Part shown: positions 25,002 through 33,913 of the stretch, piece by piece
Numbering within the stretch: position 1 is the stretch's first letter
Layout: each line of letters opens with the position of its first letter
Assembly: GCA_015689745.1 (NCBI GenBank)
Contig: WVSO01000021.1
Span: forward strand, 1-45,555
Source: Rhodobacterales bacterium HKCCSP123
GTDB taxonomy: Bacteria; Pseudomonadota; Alphaproteobacteria; Rhodobacterales; Rhodobacteraceae
DNA: 45,555 nt
Direction: 5' to 3'
Notes under the pieces: model-generated
The model's input: only the letters and a program-made list of their open reading frames with translations
The model's database searches: none
What the model was told of the DNA's origin: nothing
Program-made: the position numbers and the translations under genes

Positions 25002-25012
25002 GGCCGCGGCGC
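24985..25012. terminator. GC-rich stem-loop over the pdxA stop
   Basis: GCGCCGCGGC (24985-24994) pairs perfectly with GCCGCGGCGC (25003-25012), 10 bp with an 8-nt loop, between convergent pdxA and the 69-residue minus-strand gene (stop at 25024). No U-tract follows on either strand, so it may work as a shared attenuating structure. Confidence 0.5.
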
Positions 25013-25023
25013 CTGGGCGCTGC

Positions 25024-25233
25024 TCAGACCGGCATGTCGTTGAACAGGTCGTCCTCGTCGCCATCGGCCGGAACGCGCTCGGCGGGCGTCCTCGGCTTCA
25101 GCGAGGTCACCGCCTCCCCGCCCCCGGTCCCCGGTCGGACCTTGTCCGTGTCGGTGTCCCCGGAGACGTGCTGACGTCGCAGCTCGGTATGGGCGGCCGG
25201 CCTTCCGGCCTTGGCAGCGGTCCTGTCGGTCAT
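25024..25233 (-). CDS. Unknown 69-residue protein, third gene of the FNR-box operon
   Basis: A small hydrophilic protein: basic N-terminal half (TDRTAAKAGRPAAHTELRRQH), then a Gly/Thr linker and an acidic C-terminus (ADGDEDDLFNDMPV). No membrane segment, no cysteine, no family recognised; likely largely disordered. ATG 25233 has AAGGA about 10 nt upstream; the frame is open to 25323 but the longer version has no Shine-Dalgarno. It follows the 83-residue gene by 43 nt on the same strand, so it is probably the last gene of the operon starting with the DksA-like protein. Confidence 0.55.
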   Translation of the reverse strand: MTDRTAAKAGRPAAHTELRRQHVSGDTDTDKVRPGTGGGEAVTSLKPRTPAERVPADGDEDDLFNDMPV

Positions 25234-25276
25234 GGTCTCGATGTCCTTTTCTCGGTCAGTCTCGGGCCGGCCGCGC

Positions 25277-25528
25277 TCAGCGCGACCGCGCCCAGGGCGA
25301 TCCGCCATCGCTGGCCGCCGCACCCATCCCGCGGGCCTCGGCCTCGTCGAGCGCGCTGTCGCGCAGACGCTCGGCCCGACGGAGCCGCATCTCGGCGATC
25401 AGCACGCGCGCGGCGCGGTCGTCGCATTGCGCCTCCAGGGCCCGGGCCACCGCCTGCCCCGCGCGCGGCGAGACGAGCAGCGCTTCGATCAGGCGGGTCA
25501 TTTCTGTGTCACGATACGACTGGGACAC
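25277..25528 (-). CDS. Unknown 83-residue helical protein, second gene of the FNR-box operon
   Basis: The start is read as GTG 25528 because a near-perfect AAAGGAGGT (25544-25536) lies 7 nt upstream; it would overlap the earlier GTG at 25537. An ATG at 25501 is also possible but has no Shine-Dalgarno. The product is Ala/Arg/Glu/Leu-rich and probably all helical (TRLIEALLVSPRAGQAVARALEAQ, AARVLIAEMRLRRAERLRDSALDEAEARG), soluble, with a single Cys. No family recognised. Its Shine-Dalgarno can pair with an upstream CCTCC, suggesting coupling to translation of the DksA-like gene 37 nt before it. Confidence 0.6.
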   Translation of the reverse strand: MSQSYRDTEMTRLIEALLVSPRAGQAVARALEAQCDDRAARVLIAEMRLRRAERLRDSALDEAEARGMGAAASDGGSPWARSR

Positions 25529-25536
25529 GGGGCACA

Positions 25537-25552
25537 CCTCCTTTCATGGAGG
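25537..25552 (-). promoter_or_regulatory. Hairpin covering the Shine-Dalgarno of the 83-residue gene
   Basis: On the minus strand CCTCC (25552-25548) pairs with GGAGG (25541-25537) around ATGAAA. The GGAGG is the core of the ribosome-binding site for the GTG start at 25528. The hairpin begins 13 nt after the stop of the DksA-like gene, so a terminating ribosome could open it. Confidence 0.4.
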
Positions 25553-25565
25553 CTGGAGGGTCTGC

Positions 25566-25883
25566 CTACCGGGCGCATTTCCGGCAGAAGGGCGTGAAGG
25601 GCAGCAGGTCGAGACGCTCGTCCGAAATCGCGTCGCCGCAGGTCACGCAGACACCGTACTCCCCGGCATCCATCCGGTCCAGTGCCGCGCGGATCTGCGC
25701 CATCTCCGCCTGGCCGCTCTGGCCCAGGCGCTCCAGCGTCTCGTCGCCCTCGCGCTCGGTCGCCAGTTCCTCCCAATCCTTCGACTGGCGGCTGTCGAGC
25801 TCGGCGTCAAGCTCGCGAAGCCGCACCTCCAGGAACTGAAGGCGCTCCTCGAGTTGGGCACGGCGCATGGCTAGGTCGGGCAT
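25566..25883 (-). CDS. Short TraR/DksA-family zinc-finger protein
   Basis: 105 residues. The N-terminal part (about 1-65) is a charged coiled coil (RRAQLEERLQFLEVRLRELDAELDSRQSKDWEELATEREGDE). The C-terminal C4 zinc finger has Cys at 79, 82, 100 and 103 (CVTCGDAISDERLDLLPFTPFCRKC), so all four ligands are kept. It is shorter than E. coli DksA (151) and resembles the small TraR-type class that binds RNA polymerase through the secondary channel; whether it answers ppGpp or redox state is unknown. ATG 25883 has GGAGAGGAG 6 nt upstream. The promoter carries an FNR box placed exactly for class II activation, so induction at low oxygen is inferred. Confidence 0.9.
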   Translation of the reverse strand: MPDLAMRRAQLEERLQFLEVRLRELDAELDSRQSKDWEELATEREGDETLERLGQSGQAEMAQIRAALDRMDAGEYGVCVTCGDAISDERLDLLPFTPFCRKCAR

Positions 25884-25934
25884 CTCGGTCTCCTCTCCCC
25901 GGTCGGCACGGACAAACCGCGCCGACTGGCCTGA

Positions 25935-25976
25935 ATTCTAGCCGCTGCCGCGCCGGGCGACCTTGATGTGCATCAA
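25935..25976 (-). promoter_or_regulatory. Class II FNR/FnrL-type promoter of the DksA-like operon
   Basis: TTGATGTGCATCAA (25963-25976) matches the FNR consensus TTGAT-N4-ATCAA perfectly. On the minus strand TAGAAT (25940-25935) matches the -10 consensus at five of six positions. If transcription starts at 25928, the hexamer is at -12 to -7 and the box is centred at -41.5, the classic FNR-activation spacing. On the plus strand the same geometry would need a -10 at 25999-26004, where only GCTTGC is found, so the promoter points to the DksA-like gene (ATG 25883). Dnr/Nnr-type regulators could also use this box. Confidence 0.8.
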
Positions 25977-26044
25977 CGCCGCCTTCCCCTCGCCAGCCGC
26001 TTGCGGCATGGTGCGGCGCAACACCGCAAGAAGGAGCCCGAAGG

Positions 26045-26476
26045 ATGGACCTGCGCCAGATCACCGAGACCTACGCCGTCGCCCCGCAGATCGAGCCGGG
26101 CGACATGGCCGCCCTTGCCGAGAAGGGCGTCACAACCGTGATCTGCAACCGCCCCGACGGCGAGAACCCGCCCCCCCTGCAGGCCGCCGCGATGCAGGCC
26201 GCCGCCGAGGCCGCGGGCCTCGGTTTCGTCTACAACCCCGTCGTCGGCGGGCAGCTGACCCTCGACAACGTCGAGGAACAGGCCGATGCGATCGACGGCG
26301 CGGGCGGCCCGGTGCTCGCCTATTGCGCCTCGGGCAACCGCTCGACGATCGTCTGGGCGCTCGGCCAGGCGGGCGAACGGCCCACCGACGAGATCATCTC
26401 GCTCGGCGAGAAATGGGGCTACAAGCTCGAGTGGCTCCGCCCCCAGATCGAGGCGCTGGCCGCCCAGAAGGGCTGA
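26045..26476 (+). CDS. TIGR01244/DUF442-type phosphatase-like (Blh) protein
   Basis: 143 residues of the beta-lactamase-hydrolase-like protein family, whose fold is that of dual-specificity phosphatases. MDLRQITETYAVAPQIEPGDMAALAEKGVTTVICNRPDGE is the usual N-terminal half. The P-loop is CASGNRS (CX5R, Cys near 94, Arg near 100), so a phosphatase-type active site is intact. Other members are linked to sulfide oxidation or biofilm control, but the substrate here is unknown. AAGGAG lies 8 nt before the ATG. It is divergent from the FNR-driven DksA-like operon, and the EamA permease follows 14 nt downstream. The FNR box may also influence it. Confidence 0.88.
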   Translation: MDLRQITETYAVAPQIEPGDMAALAEKGVTTVICNRPDGENPPPLQAAAMQAAAEAAGLGFVYNPVVGGQLTLDNVEEQADAIDGAGGPVLAYCASGNRSTIVWALGQAGERPTDEIISLGEKWGYKLEWLRPQIEALAAQKG

Positions 26477-26490
26477 CCGGACGCACCCCG

Positions 26491-27366
26491 TTGAGCCGCC
26501 TCTCCCCCGCCGCGCAGGGCATCGTCCTGATGCTCTGCGCGATCTTCCTCTTCTCCATGATGGATGCCACGGCCAAGATGCTGATGGCGCGCTACGAACC
26601 GATGCAGGTCGTCTGGGCGCGCTACGCGGGCATGATGCTGGTGGTCTCCGTCATCCTCGCCCCGCGCCTCGGGCCGCTCCTGCGGACGCGGCGGCTGGGG
26701 CTGCAACTGCTGCGGTCGGCCTTTCTCTTCGCCGCGACCTTCTCCTTCTTCACGGCGATCTCCCGCATGGACATCGCCGCGGCGACCGCCGTGATGCAGG
26801 TCCACCCTGTCCTGCTGACCCTCGGCGCGGCGCTCCTCCTGCGCGAGCCCCTGGGGCCGCGGCGCATCGCGGGCATCGCCGCGGCGCTGACGGGCGCGCT
26901 CATCGTGATCCGGCCCGGCACCGACATCTTCACCTTTACCGCCCTCCTGCCGCTTCTGGGCGGCGTCTTCTACGCCTCCTACGCGCTGACCACGCGCTTC
27001 CTGGGCCGGGACGAGCCGATCCTGACCTCGTTCCTCTATACCGCGATCATCGGCACCATCGTGGCCAGCGCCCTCGCCGTGCCGGTCTGGACGACCCCCA
27101 CGCTGCCCGACGCCGCGCTCTTCCTCGGGCTTGGCGCCGTGGGGGCCGCGGGGCAGTTCCTCCTGATCCGGTCGCTGACCCTGGCCGAGGCCGGCGCGGT
27201 CGCCCCCTTCGGCTACGCGGGCGTCGTCTTCGCGACGCTCTGGGGGCTGTTCGCCTTCGGCGAAGTGCCCGATCTCTGGACACTTCTTGGCGCGCTTGTG
27301 ATCGTGGGGGCCGGGGTTTATGTCTGGCACCGCGAAACCCGCCTGAGGGCCGCGGCGGCACGCTGA
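26491..27366 (+). CDS. EamA/DMT-family permease
   Basis: 291 residues with ten predicted membrane helices in two EamA repeats (about 10-140 and 150-285). Examples are AQGIVLMLCAIFLFSMMDATAKMLM at the start, MDIAAATAVMQVHPVLLTLGAALLLREPLGPRRIAGI closing repeat 1, and SLTLAEAGAVAPFGYAGVVFATLWGLFAFGEVPD closing repeat 2. Likely a metabolite exporter or importer; the substrate is unknown. No ATG stands near the expected N-terminus: TTG 26491 (MSRLSPAAQG) was chosen, 14 nt after the preceding stop, with no strong Shine-Dalgarno, so CTG 26473 or ATG 26530 remain possible. Same strand and close to both neighbours, so probably cotranscribed. Confidence 0.85.
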   Translation: MSRLSPAAQGIVLMLCAIFLFSMMDATAKMLMARYEPMQVVWARYAGMMLVVSVILAPRLGPLLRTRRLGLQLLRSAFLFAATFSFFTAISRMDIAAATAVMQVHPVLLTLGAALLLREPLGPRRIAGIAAALTGALIVIRPGTDIFTFTALLPLLGGVFYASYALTTRFLGRDEPILTSFLYTAIIGTIVASALAVPVWTTPTLPDAALFLGLGAVGAAGQFLLIRSLTLAEAGAVAPFGYAGVVFATLWGLFAFGEVPDLWTLLGALVIVGAGVYVWHRETRLRAAAAR

Positions 27367-27404
27367 TCGTCGCGCAGAGTGTCGTACAAACCCCGGGGGA
27401 GGAG

Positions 27405-28298
27405 ATGGGCCGAGCCCGCATCGCATGGCTGGACTGGACGGTCGACCGGACCGTGCGGGCGCTTCTGTGGAGCGCGAAGCGCCTGCCCTACGAGCGGCGC
27501 GTGTCGCTCATGGGCGCGGTGATGCGGGGCGTGGGCGCCGTCAACGGCTACCGGGCGCGGGCTGAGGACAACCTCGCGCTGATCTTTCCCGACATGCCCG
27601 CCGCGCGCCGCCGCGAGATCTCGCGCGCGGTGCTCGACAATTTCGGGCGCACCGCGATCGAGAACTACTCCCCCGACGAGCAACTCGCCCGCGCCGCCGC
27701 CTGGCAGCCGCACGGCCCCGGTTTCGCCGCCTGCGAAGAGGCCCGCGCGGCGGGCCGCCCGATCCTCTTCGTCTCGGGCCATTTCGGCAATCACCAGGCC
27801 ATCCGCGCCGCGCTGAACCTGCGCGGCTACGACGTCGGCGGGCTCTGGCGGCCGTTCAACAACCCCTATTCCAACGCCCATTACGCCGCCTCGATCGAGG
27901 CCGTGGGCGGAACCGCCTTCTCCCGCGACCGGCGCGGTCTTGCCGCCTTCGTCAAGAACCTGCGCGACGGCGGCCAGGGGGCGCTGCTGATCGACCAGTT
28001 CTTCGTGGACGGTGCCGAGCTCGACTTCCTCGGGCAGCCCGCGCGTACCGCGCTCTCGGCCGCCGAAATGGCACTGAAATACGATGCCCTGCTCGTGCCG
28101 GTCTATGGCGAGCGCCTGGAGAACGGGCTGGATTTCGACGTGGAGCTCGAAGCGCCCCTGCCGCACACCGACCCCGAGACGATGACGCAGGCCCTCAACG
28201 ACAGCCTCGCCGCCCGGGTCCGGGCGCGGCCCGAGCAATGGCTCTGGGTACACCGCCGCTGGAAGACCGAAGGACGGGCGCTCGGCAAGCGGGACTGA
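27405..28298 (+). CDS. LpxL/HtrB-like lipid A acyltransferase family protein, altered HX4D/E motif
   Basis: 297 residues of the LpxL/LpxM lysophospholipid acyltransferase family: YERRVSLMGAVMRGVGAVNGYRARAEDNLALIFPDM, then the catalytic-region block GRPILFVSGHFGNHQAIRAALNLRGYDVGGLWRPFNNPYSNAHY, and LLIDQFFVDGAELDFLGQPARTALSAAEMALKYDALLVPVYGERL. The family normally has H-x4-D/E at the first block; here the sequence is HFGNHQ, with Gln in the acidic position. It may be an acyltransferase with a weakened or altered active site. ATG 27405 begins the conserved part; GGAGGAG abuts it closely. It lies 38 nt after the EamA gene. Confidence 0.87.
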   Translation: MGRARIAWLDWTVDRTVRALLWSAKRLPYERRVSLMGAVMRGVGAVNGYRARAEDNLALIFPDMPAARRREISRAVLDNFGRTAIENYSPDEQLARAAAWQPHGPGFAACEEARAAGRPILFVSGHFGNHQAIRAALNLRGYDVGGLWRPFNNPYSNAHYAASIEAVGGTAFSRDRRGLAAFVKNLRDGGQGALLIDQFFVDGAELDFLGQPARTALSAAEMALKYDALLVPVYGERLENGLDFDVELEAPLPHTDPETMTQALNDSLAARVRARPEQWLWVHRRWKTEGRALGKRD

Positions 28299-28323
28299 AC
28301 CGGGCGCGAAAGGACGGGCGCGC

Positions 28324-29049
28324 TCAGCGCTGGGCGATCCGCGCGGCCCCCAGGATCGCGCCGGGGCCGGCCTCCTGCACGATCACCACATGCGGTCTGT
28401 CCGAGCTCGGCACGAGGGCGAAGGTGAAGGGCGACGTCCCGTCCCATTCGCCCACCACCTGCCACGAGGTCACGACGTTGTAATGCGAGCCGACCGTGCC
28501 CGCGCGTTCGCCCCGCTCGATCTCGACCTCGGCATGGGGCATGAAGCTGACAAGCTGCACCACCATCGTCGGGCGCGGGGGCGGCATGTGCGCCACCGCC
28601 TCGACCCGGTACTCGCCGCCGCGCGGCTCGACGCTCAGCGTCACCGGATCGGCCTGGGCGCGATGCGCCTGGATCAGCTCCGCGACCGCCATCGGGCGCA
28701 CGCCCACGACACGCTCCTGCCCGCCCACGATCATCTGCGGCGTATAGACCACCGTCGATCCCGCGGCATGGCCATAGGCCTGCTGGCGCCGGGTGAATTC
28801 GGGACGCGCGAAGACGTCCTCCCAACCGATGTAATCCCAGTAGTCGACGTGCAGCGCCAGCGCGATCACGTCGTCGCGCATCGACAATTCGCCCAGCAGC
28901 GCATCGGCCGGCGGGCAGGCCGCGCAGCCCTGCGAGGTGAAGAGCTCGACCACCACCGGTCCATGCGTCTCGTCCGCCGCCGCCCCGCTCGCCATCAGCG
29001 CCCACAGGAGCGCGCCCCCAACTCGTGCCAGTCTGCTCGGCATCGTCAT
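28324..29049 (-). CDS. DUF1223 secreted thioredoxin-fold protein
   Basis: 241 residues. Signal peptide about 1-26 (LARVGGALLWALMASGAAAD). The mature part opens with PVVVELFTSQGCAACPPADALLGELS, which holds the CxxC-like pair in the DUF1223 pattern, then VIALALHVDYWDYIGWEDVFARPEFTRRQQAYG and VYTPQMIVGGQERVVG, all typical of the family. Its biochemical role is not established; a periplasmic thiol function is inferred. ATG 29049 has AGGAC 6 nt upstream; a second ATG at 29043 is equally close. It is convergent with the acyltransferase gene and 79 nt downstream of the methyltransferase on the same strand. Confidence 0.88.
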   Translation of the reverse strand: MTMPSRLARVGGALLWALMASGAAADETHGPVVVELFTSQGCAACPPADALLGELSMRDDVIALALHVDYWDYIGWEDVFARPEFTRRQQAYGHAAGSTVVYTPQMIVGGQERVVGVRPMAVAELIQAHRAQADPVTLSVEPRGGEYRVEAVAHMPPPRPTMVVQLVSFMPHAEVEIERGERAGTVGSHYNVVTSWQVVGEWDGTSPFTFALVPSSDRPHVVIVQEAGPGAILGAARIAQR

Positions 29050-29128
29050 GTCCGTCCTATCGTCCCCATGCCCGGCATACCTAGGCCGTCCCCGCCGCCG
29101 ACGCCAATCAAGCCTTTGCGAGAGCGCG

Positions 29129-29593
29129 TTACAGCCATCGCCGCGTCCGTTCCAGATAGCGCTCGGCCTCGGCACCGAAGGCCCGGCGCAGCGCCGCCTC
29201 CTCGGGCAGGATGAAACGCCGCTCGAGAATCGCCGCGAAGGCCACGGGCAGGGCGAGGCCGCTCAGCGCGCCATGCCACATCACCGCCCCCGCCAGGATC
29301 GCCAGCATGCCCAGGTAGATCGGGTTGCGGCTCAGCCGGTAGGGCCCCTCGACGATCAGGACGCCCGGCTCGTGATGCGGCTCGATCGTGGTCTTCTTGC
29401 GCCAGAACCACCAGGCCGCCCAGAAGATCACCCCGAGCCCCGCCAGCGACAGGACCACGCCCACCCCCTGCCAGAGCGGCCCGAAGAGCCGCACCAGCGG
29501 CAGCCACCCCGCCAGAAACCACGCCAGCACCAGCCCCAGCAGCAGCCAGACCGGCGGCAGGTCGGGAAACCCCTTCAACACGAGCGCCTCCAT
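29129..29593 (-). CDS. Isoprenylcysteine carboxyl methyltransferase-family (ICMT/PEMT-like) membrane protein
   Basis: 154 residues with four hydrophobic segments (about 12-32, 38-62, 92-112 and 112-125). The C-terminal hallmark is VEGPYRLSRNPIYLGMLAILAGAVM, followed by LEERRFILPEEAALRRAFGAEAERYLERTRRW-type sequence, as in small ICMT-like methyltransferases that bind SAM at the membrane. The substrate is unknown. ATG 29593 begins MEALVLKGFPDLPPVWLLLG; its Shine-Dalgarno is weak. Longer in-frame sequence upstream has no conserved features. Confidence 0.82.
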   Translation of the reverse strand: MEALVLKGFPDLPPVWLLLGLVLAWFLAGWLPLVRLFGPLWQGVGVVLSLAGLGVIFWAAWWFWRKKTTIEPHHEPGVLIVEGPYRLSRNPIYLGMLAILAGAVMWHGALSGLALPVAFAAILERRFILPEEAALRRAFGAEAERYLERTRRWL

Positions 29594-29722
29594 CGCGCAT
29601 CCCCGATGCCCCGCCACGCTAGTCCCGCGCTGCCGCCACGGCAACCGCGACCGGCTTGCCGCATGGCGCATGCGCGTGCTAGCCCCACGCCACGCGAAGG
29701 AACAGGATCGGACAGGCGGCCC

Positions 29723-30394
29723 ATGCCGATGGACCCACAGCACGAGGCGATGCCGCACGCCCTGCCCACGCGCCACAGCGGTCTGCGCGCGAACCCGCCC
29801 CGGGAGCTGTCCGACTACCCCCCCTTCCGGCGCTTCTGGCTCTACTGGATGCGCGACCATGCCAGCGTCCGTTTCGTCCTGCCGAACACCTACCGCGTGG
29901 ATGACGACCTCTGGCGCGGCGGCCATCCCGGCCGGCGCCAGCTGACGCGCCTCAAGGCGCAGGGCATCCGCACCGTCCTCAACCTGCGGGGCGGCAACAA
30001 CACCGTGGCCAACGCGACCGAGCGCGCGATCTGCGCCGAGCTTGGCCTGCCGATCCTCTACCTCGAGATGCGCGCCTCCGCCGTGCCCAAGCGCGAGGTC
30101 ATCGAAGACCTGCTGACCCTCCTGCGAGAGGCGCCGAAACCCCTGTTCCTGCACTGCAAATCGGGCGCGGACCGCACCGCGCTGGCGGTCACGCTCTACC
30201 TGCACGTCCTCAAGGGCGTGCCGCTGGCCGAGGCCCGCCGCGCCTTCAGCTGGCGCTACGGCCACATCCGCTGGGGCAAGGCGCGAGAGCTCCACCGCTT
30301 CCTCGACGCCTATGCAGCGGCCCATGACGCGACCGGCATCGGCTTCGAGGACTGGCTCGCCCGCGACTACGACCGCGCGGCGTTCAAGCGCTGA
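29723..30394 (+). CDS. Dual-specificity/tyrosine phosphatase family protein
   Basis: 223 residues. NTYRVDDDLWRGGHPGRRQLTRLKAQGIRTVLNLRGG is the typical lead-in of bacterial cysteine phosphatases. The P-loop is HCKSGADRT (CX5R, Cys near 145, Arg near 151), followed by ALAVTLYLHVLKGVPLAEARRAFSWRYGH. The active site is complete. Proteins of this type often sit near lipid A or phosphoinositide-like metabolism, but the target is unknown. ATG 29723 is used; a second ATG two codons later is equally possible. It is convergent with acnA, and the acnA terminator lies just after its stop. Confidence 0.85.
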   Translation: MPMDPQHEAMPHALPTRHSGLRANPPRELSDYPPFRRFWLYWMRDHASVRFVLPNTYRVDDDLWRGGHPGRRQLTRLKAQGIRTVLNLRGGNNTVANATERAICAELGLPILYLEMRASAVPKREVIEDLLTLLREAPKPLFLHCKSGADRTALAVTLYLHVLKGVPLAEARRAFSWRYGHIRWGKARELHRFLDAYAAAHDATGIGFEDWLARDYDRAAFKR

Positions 30395-30403
30395 TCCGCC
30401 ACG

Positions 30404-30432
30404 AAAAAGGGGCGCCCGAAGGCGCCCCCCTT
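30404..30432 (-). terminator. Intrinsic terminator of acnA
   Basis: On the minus strand, GGGGCGCC pairs with GGCGCCCC through a TTCG-type tetraloop and is followed by TTTTT (30408-30404). It starts about 20 nt after the acnA stop (30452), and is the clearest intrinsic terminator in the window. Confidence 0.9.
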
Positions 30433-30451
30433 GTCTCGCAACGTGCGGCGA

Positions 30452-33211
<2,760 letters not shown>

Positions 33212-33314
33212 GGAAGCCTCCCTTCATCCGGTCATCTAGGGGGTCGTCATCTCGCTGTGCCGGATGCCACCGGCGCGCCTTTCGATCAAGGGGCAAGCCG
33301 GGGGGTGCGACACT

Positions 33315-33333
33315 ATTGTATGCCGTTGCATAC
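33315..33333 (-). promoter_or_regulatory. acnA promoter with GTATGC-N4-GCATAC operator-like dyad
   Basis: GTATGC (33318-33323) and GCATAC (33328-33333) form a perfect 6-bp inverted repeat with a 4-bp spacer. On the minus strand TACAAT (33320-33315) matches a -10 at five of six positions and overlaps the dyad, giving a start near 33308 and a leader of about 97 nt. The size and spacing suit a GntR-type dimer; the regulator is unknown. Confidence 0.5.
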
Positions 33334-33409
33334 CGCGTGCGCGGGGCGCTGTCCACGGGCAATCCGCGCCGCGCCGGCGGCATCCCGCGCAAAGCCTCCC
33401 GGATGCGTC

Positions 33410-33441
33410 CGCCATATTGATGCCACATTCCTGCGGCGGAT
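33410..33441 (+). promoter_or_regulatory. 11-bp-phased GCCAxATT repeat block
   Basis: CGCCATATTG (33410), TGCCACATTC (33421) and the weaker TGCGGCGGAT (33432) start exactly 11 bp apart. The middle unit and the following CTGC are identical to the repeat at 10331-10344. The block lies 64-95 bp upstream of the micro-ORF at 33505. Confidence 0.4.
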
Positions 33442-33504
33442 AGGAAGGGCAGAGACCCGGAGAACCGGGCCGCACGAGGCAGACCAGAAACCGGAGCAGA
33501 CCGC

Positions 33505-33651
33505 ATGATGTGGATTGACCAGGCGACCCAGTTCGTCACCGACGCGATGATCCGCGCCGACCTCCCCGCCGCCGCCGCCCTCCTCCTCGGGGTGGTGATG
33601 GGCTTCGGCCTCTGGGCCACGACCCGCCGGCGGAAGACGGATCAGGGGTGA
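33505..33651 (+). CDS. 48-residue single-span membrane micro-protein
   Basis: ATG 33505 (or 33508) has GGAG about 8 nt upstream. The product starts with a short amphipathic stretch (MWIDQATQFVTDAMIRAD), then one hydrophobic segment of about 21 residues (LPAAAALLLGVVMGFGLWATT) and a basic tail (RRRKTDQG), so it is predicted to be N-out/C-in in the inner membrane. No family recognised. It is divergent from acnA, has the 11-bp-phased repeat block upstream and a stem-loop downstream (33691-33716), which together support a real transcription unit. Confidence 0.5.
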   Translation: MMWIDQATQFVTDAMIRADLPAAAALLLGVVMGFGLWATTRRRKTDQG

Positions 33652-33690
33652 GGGCTCAGCCCGTTCCCTGACTTTGCGTCCCAAGCGTCA

Positions 33691-33716
33691 CCCGACCGCC
33701 TGAAACATCGGTCGGG
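33691..33716 (+). terminator. Stem-loop after the 48-residue micro-ORF
   Basis: CCCGACCG (33691-33698) pairs with CGGTCGGG (33709-33716), 8 bp with a 10-nt loop, 40 nt after the micro-ORF stop. There is no clear U-tract. Between here and the next stem lies a phased CCCTACGG direct repeat (33800-33818) and no gene. Confidence 0.45.
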
Positions 33717-33799
33717 CTTCGGAGGGGGGCGTCCGCGCACCCCCGCACCGTTAACCACGTTCCCGAGCCGATCCCTGCGGAAATCTGTAACGACAGGAC

Positions 33800-33818
33800 C
33801 CCTACGGCATCCCTACGG
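33800..33818. repeat. CCCTACGG direct repeat with 11-bp period
   Basis: CCCTACGG occurs at 33800-33807 and 33811-33818, in the 262-nt gap between two convergent genes. The period is one helical turn, like the TGCCACATTC repeats, but here it is not upstream of any recognised gene; an unannotated small RNA or an off-target site are both possible. Confidence 0.4.
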
Positions 33819-33842
33819 AACTCCGACACGCCGAACCGCCGA

Positions 33843-33882
33843 AAACCAAAGGCCGGACCGCGTGTTAACCGCGGCCCGGCCC
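33843..33882 (-). terminator. Terminator of the YebC-family gene
   Basis: On the minus strand the arm at 33881-33869 (GGCCGGGCCGCGG) pairs with that at 33862-33851 (CGCGGTCCGGCC), a GC stem with one bulge or mismatch and a short TTAACA loop, followed by TTTGGTTTT. It lies about 32 nt after the stop at 33914. Confidence 0.7.
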
Positions 33883-33913
33883 CGTTCATCCCCTGGAAAG
33901 CCTGCCGCCCCCG

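Noticed and set aside
25963-26011. FNR-activated promoter towards the plus-strand phosphatase-like gene
   Set aside because: With the box at -41.5 the -10 would be GCTTGC at 25999-26004, a poor match; only the minus-strand arrangement fits. Repression of the plus-strand gene cannot be excluded.
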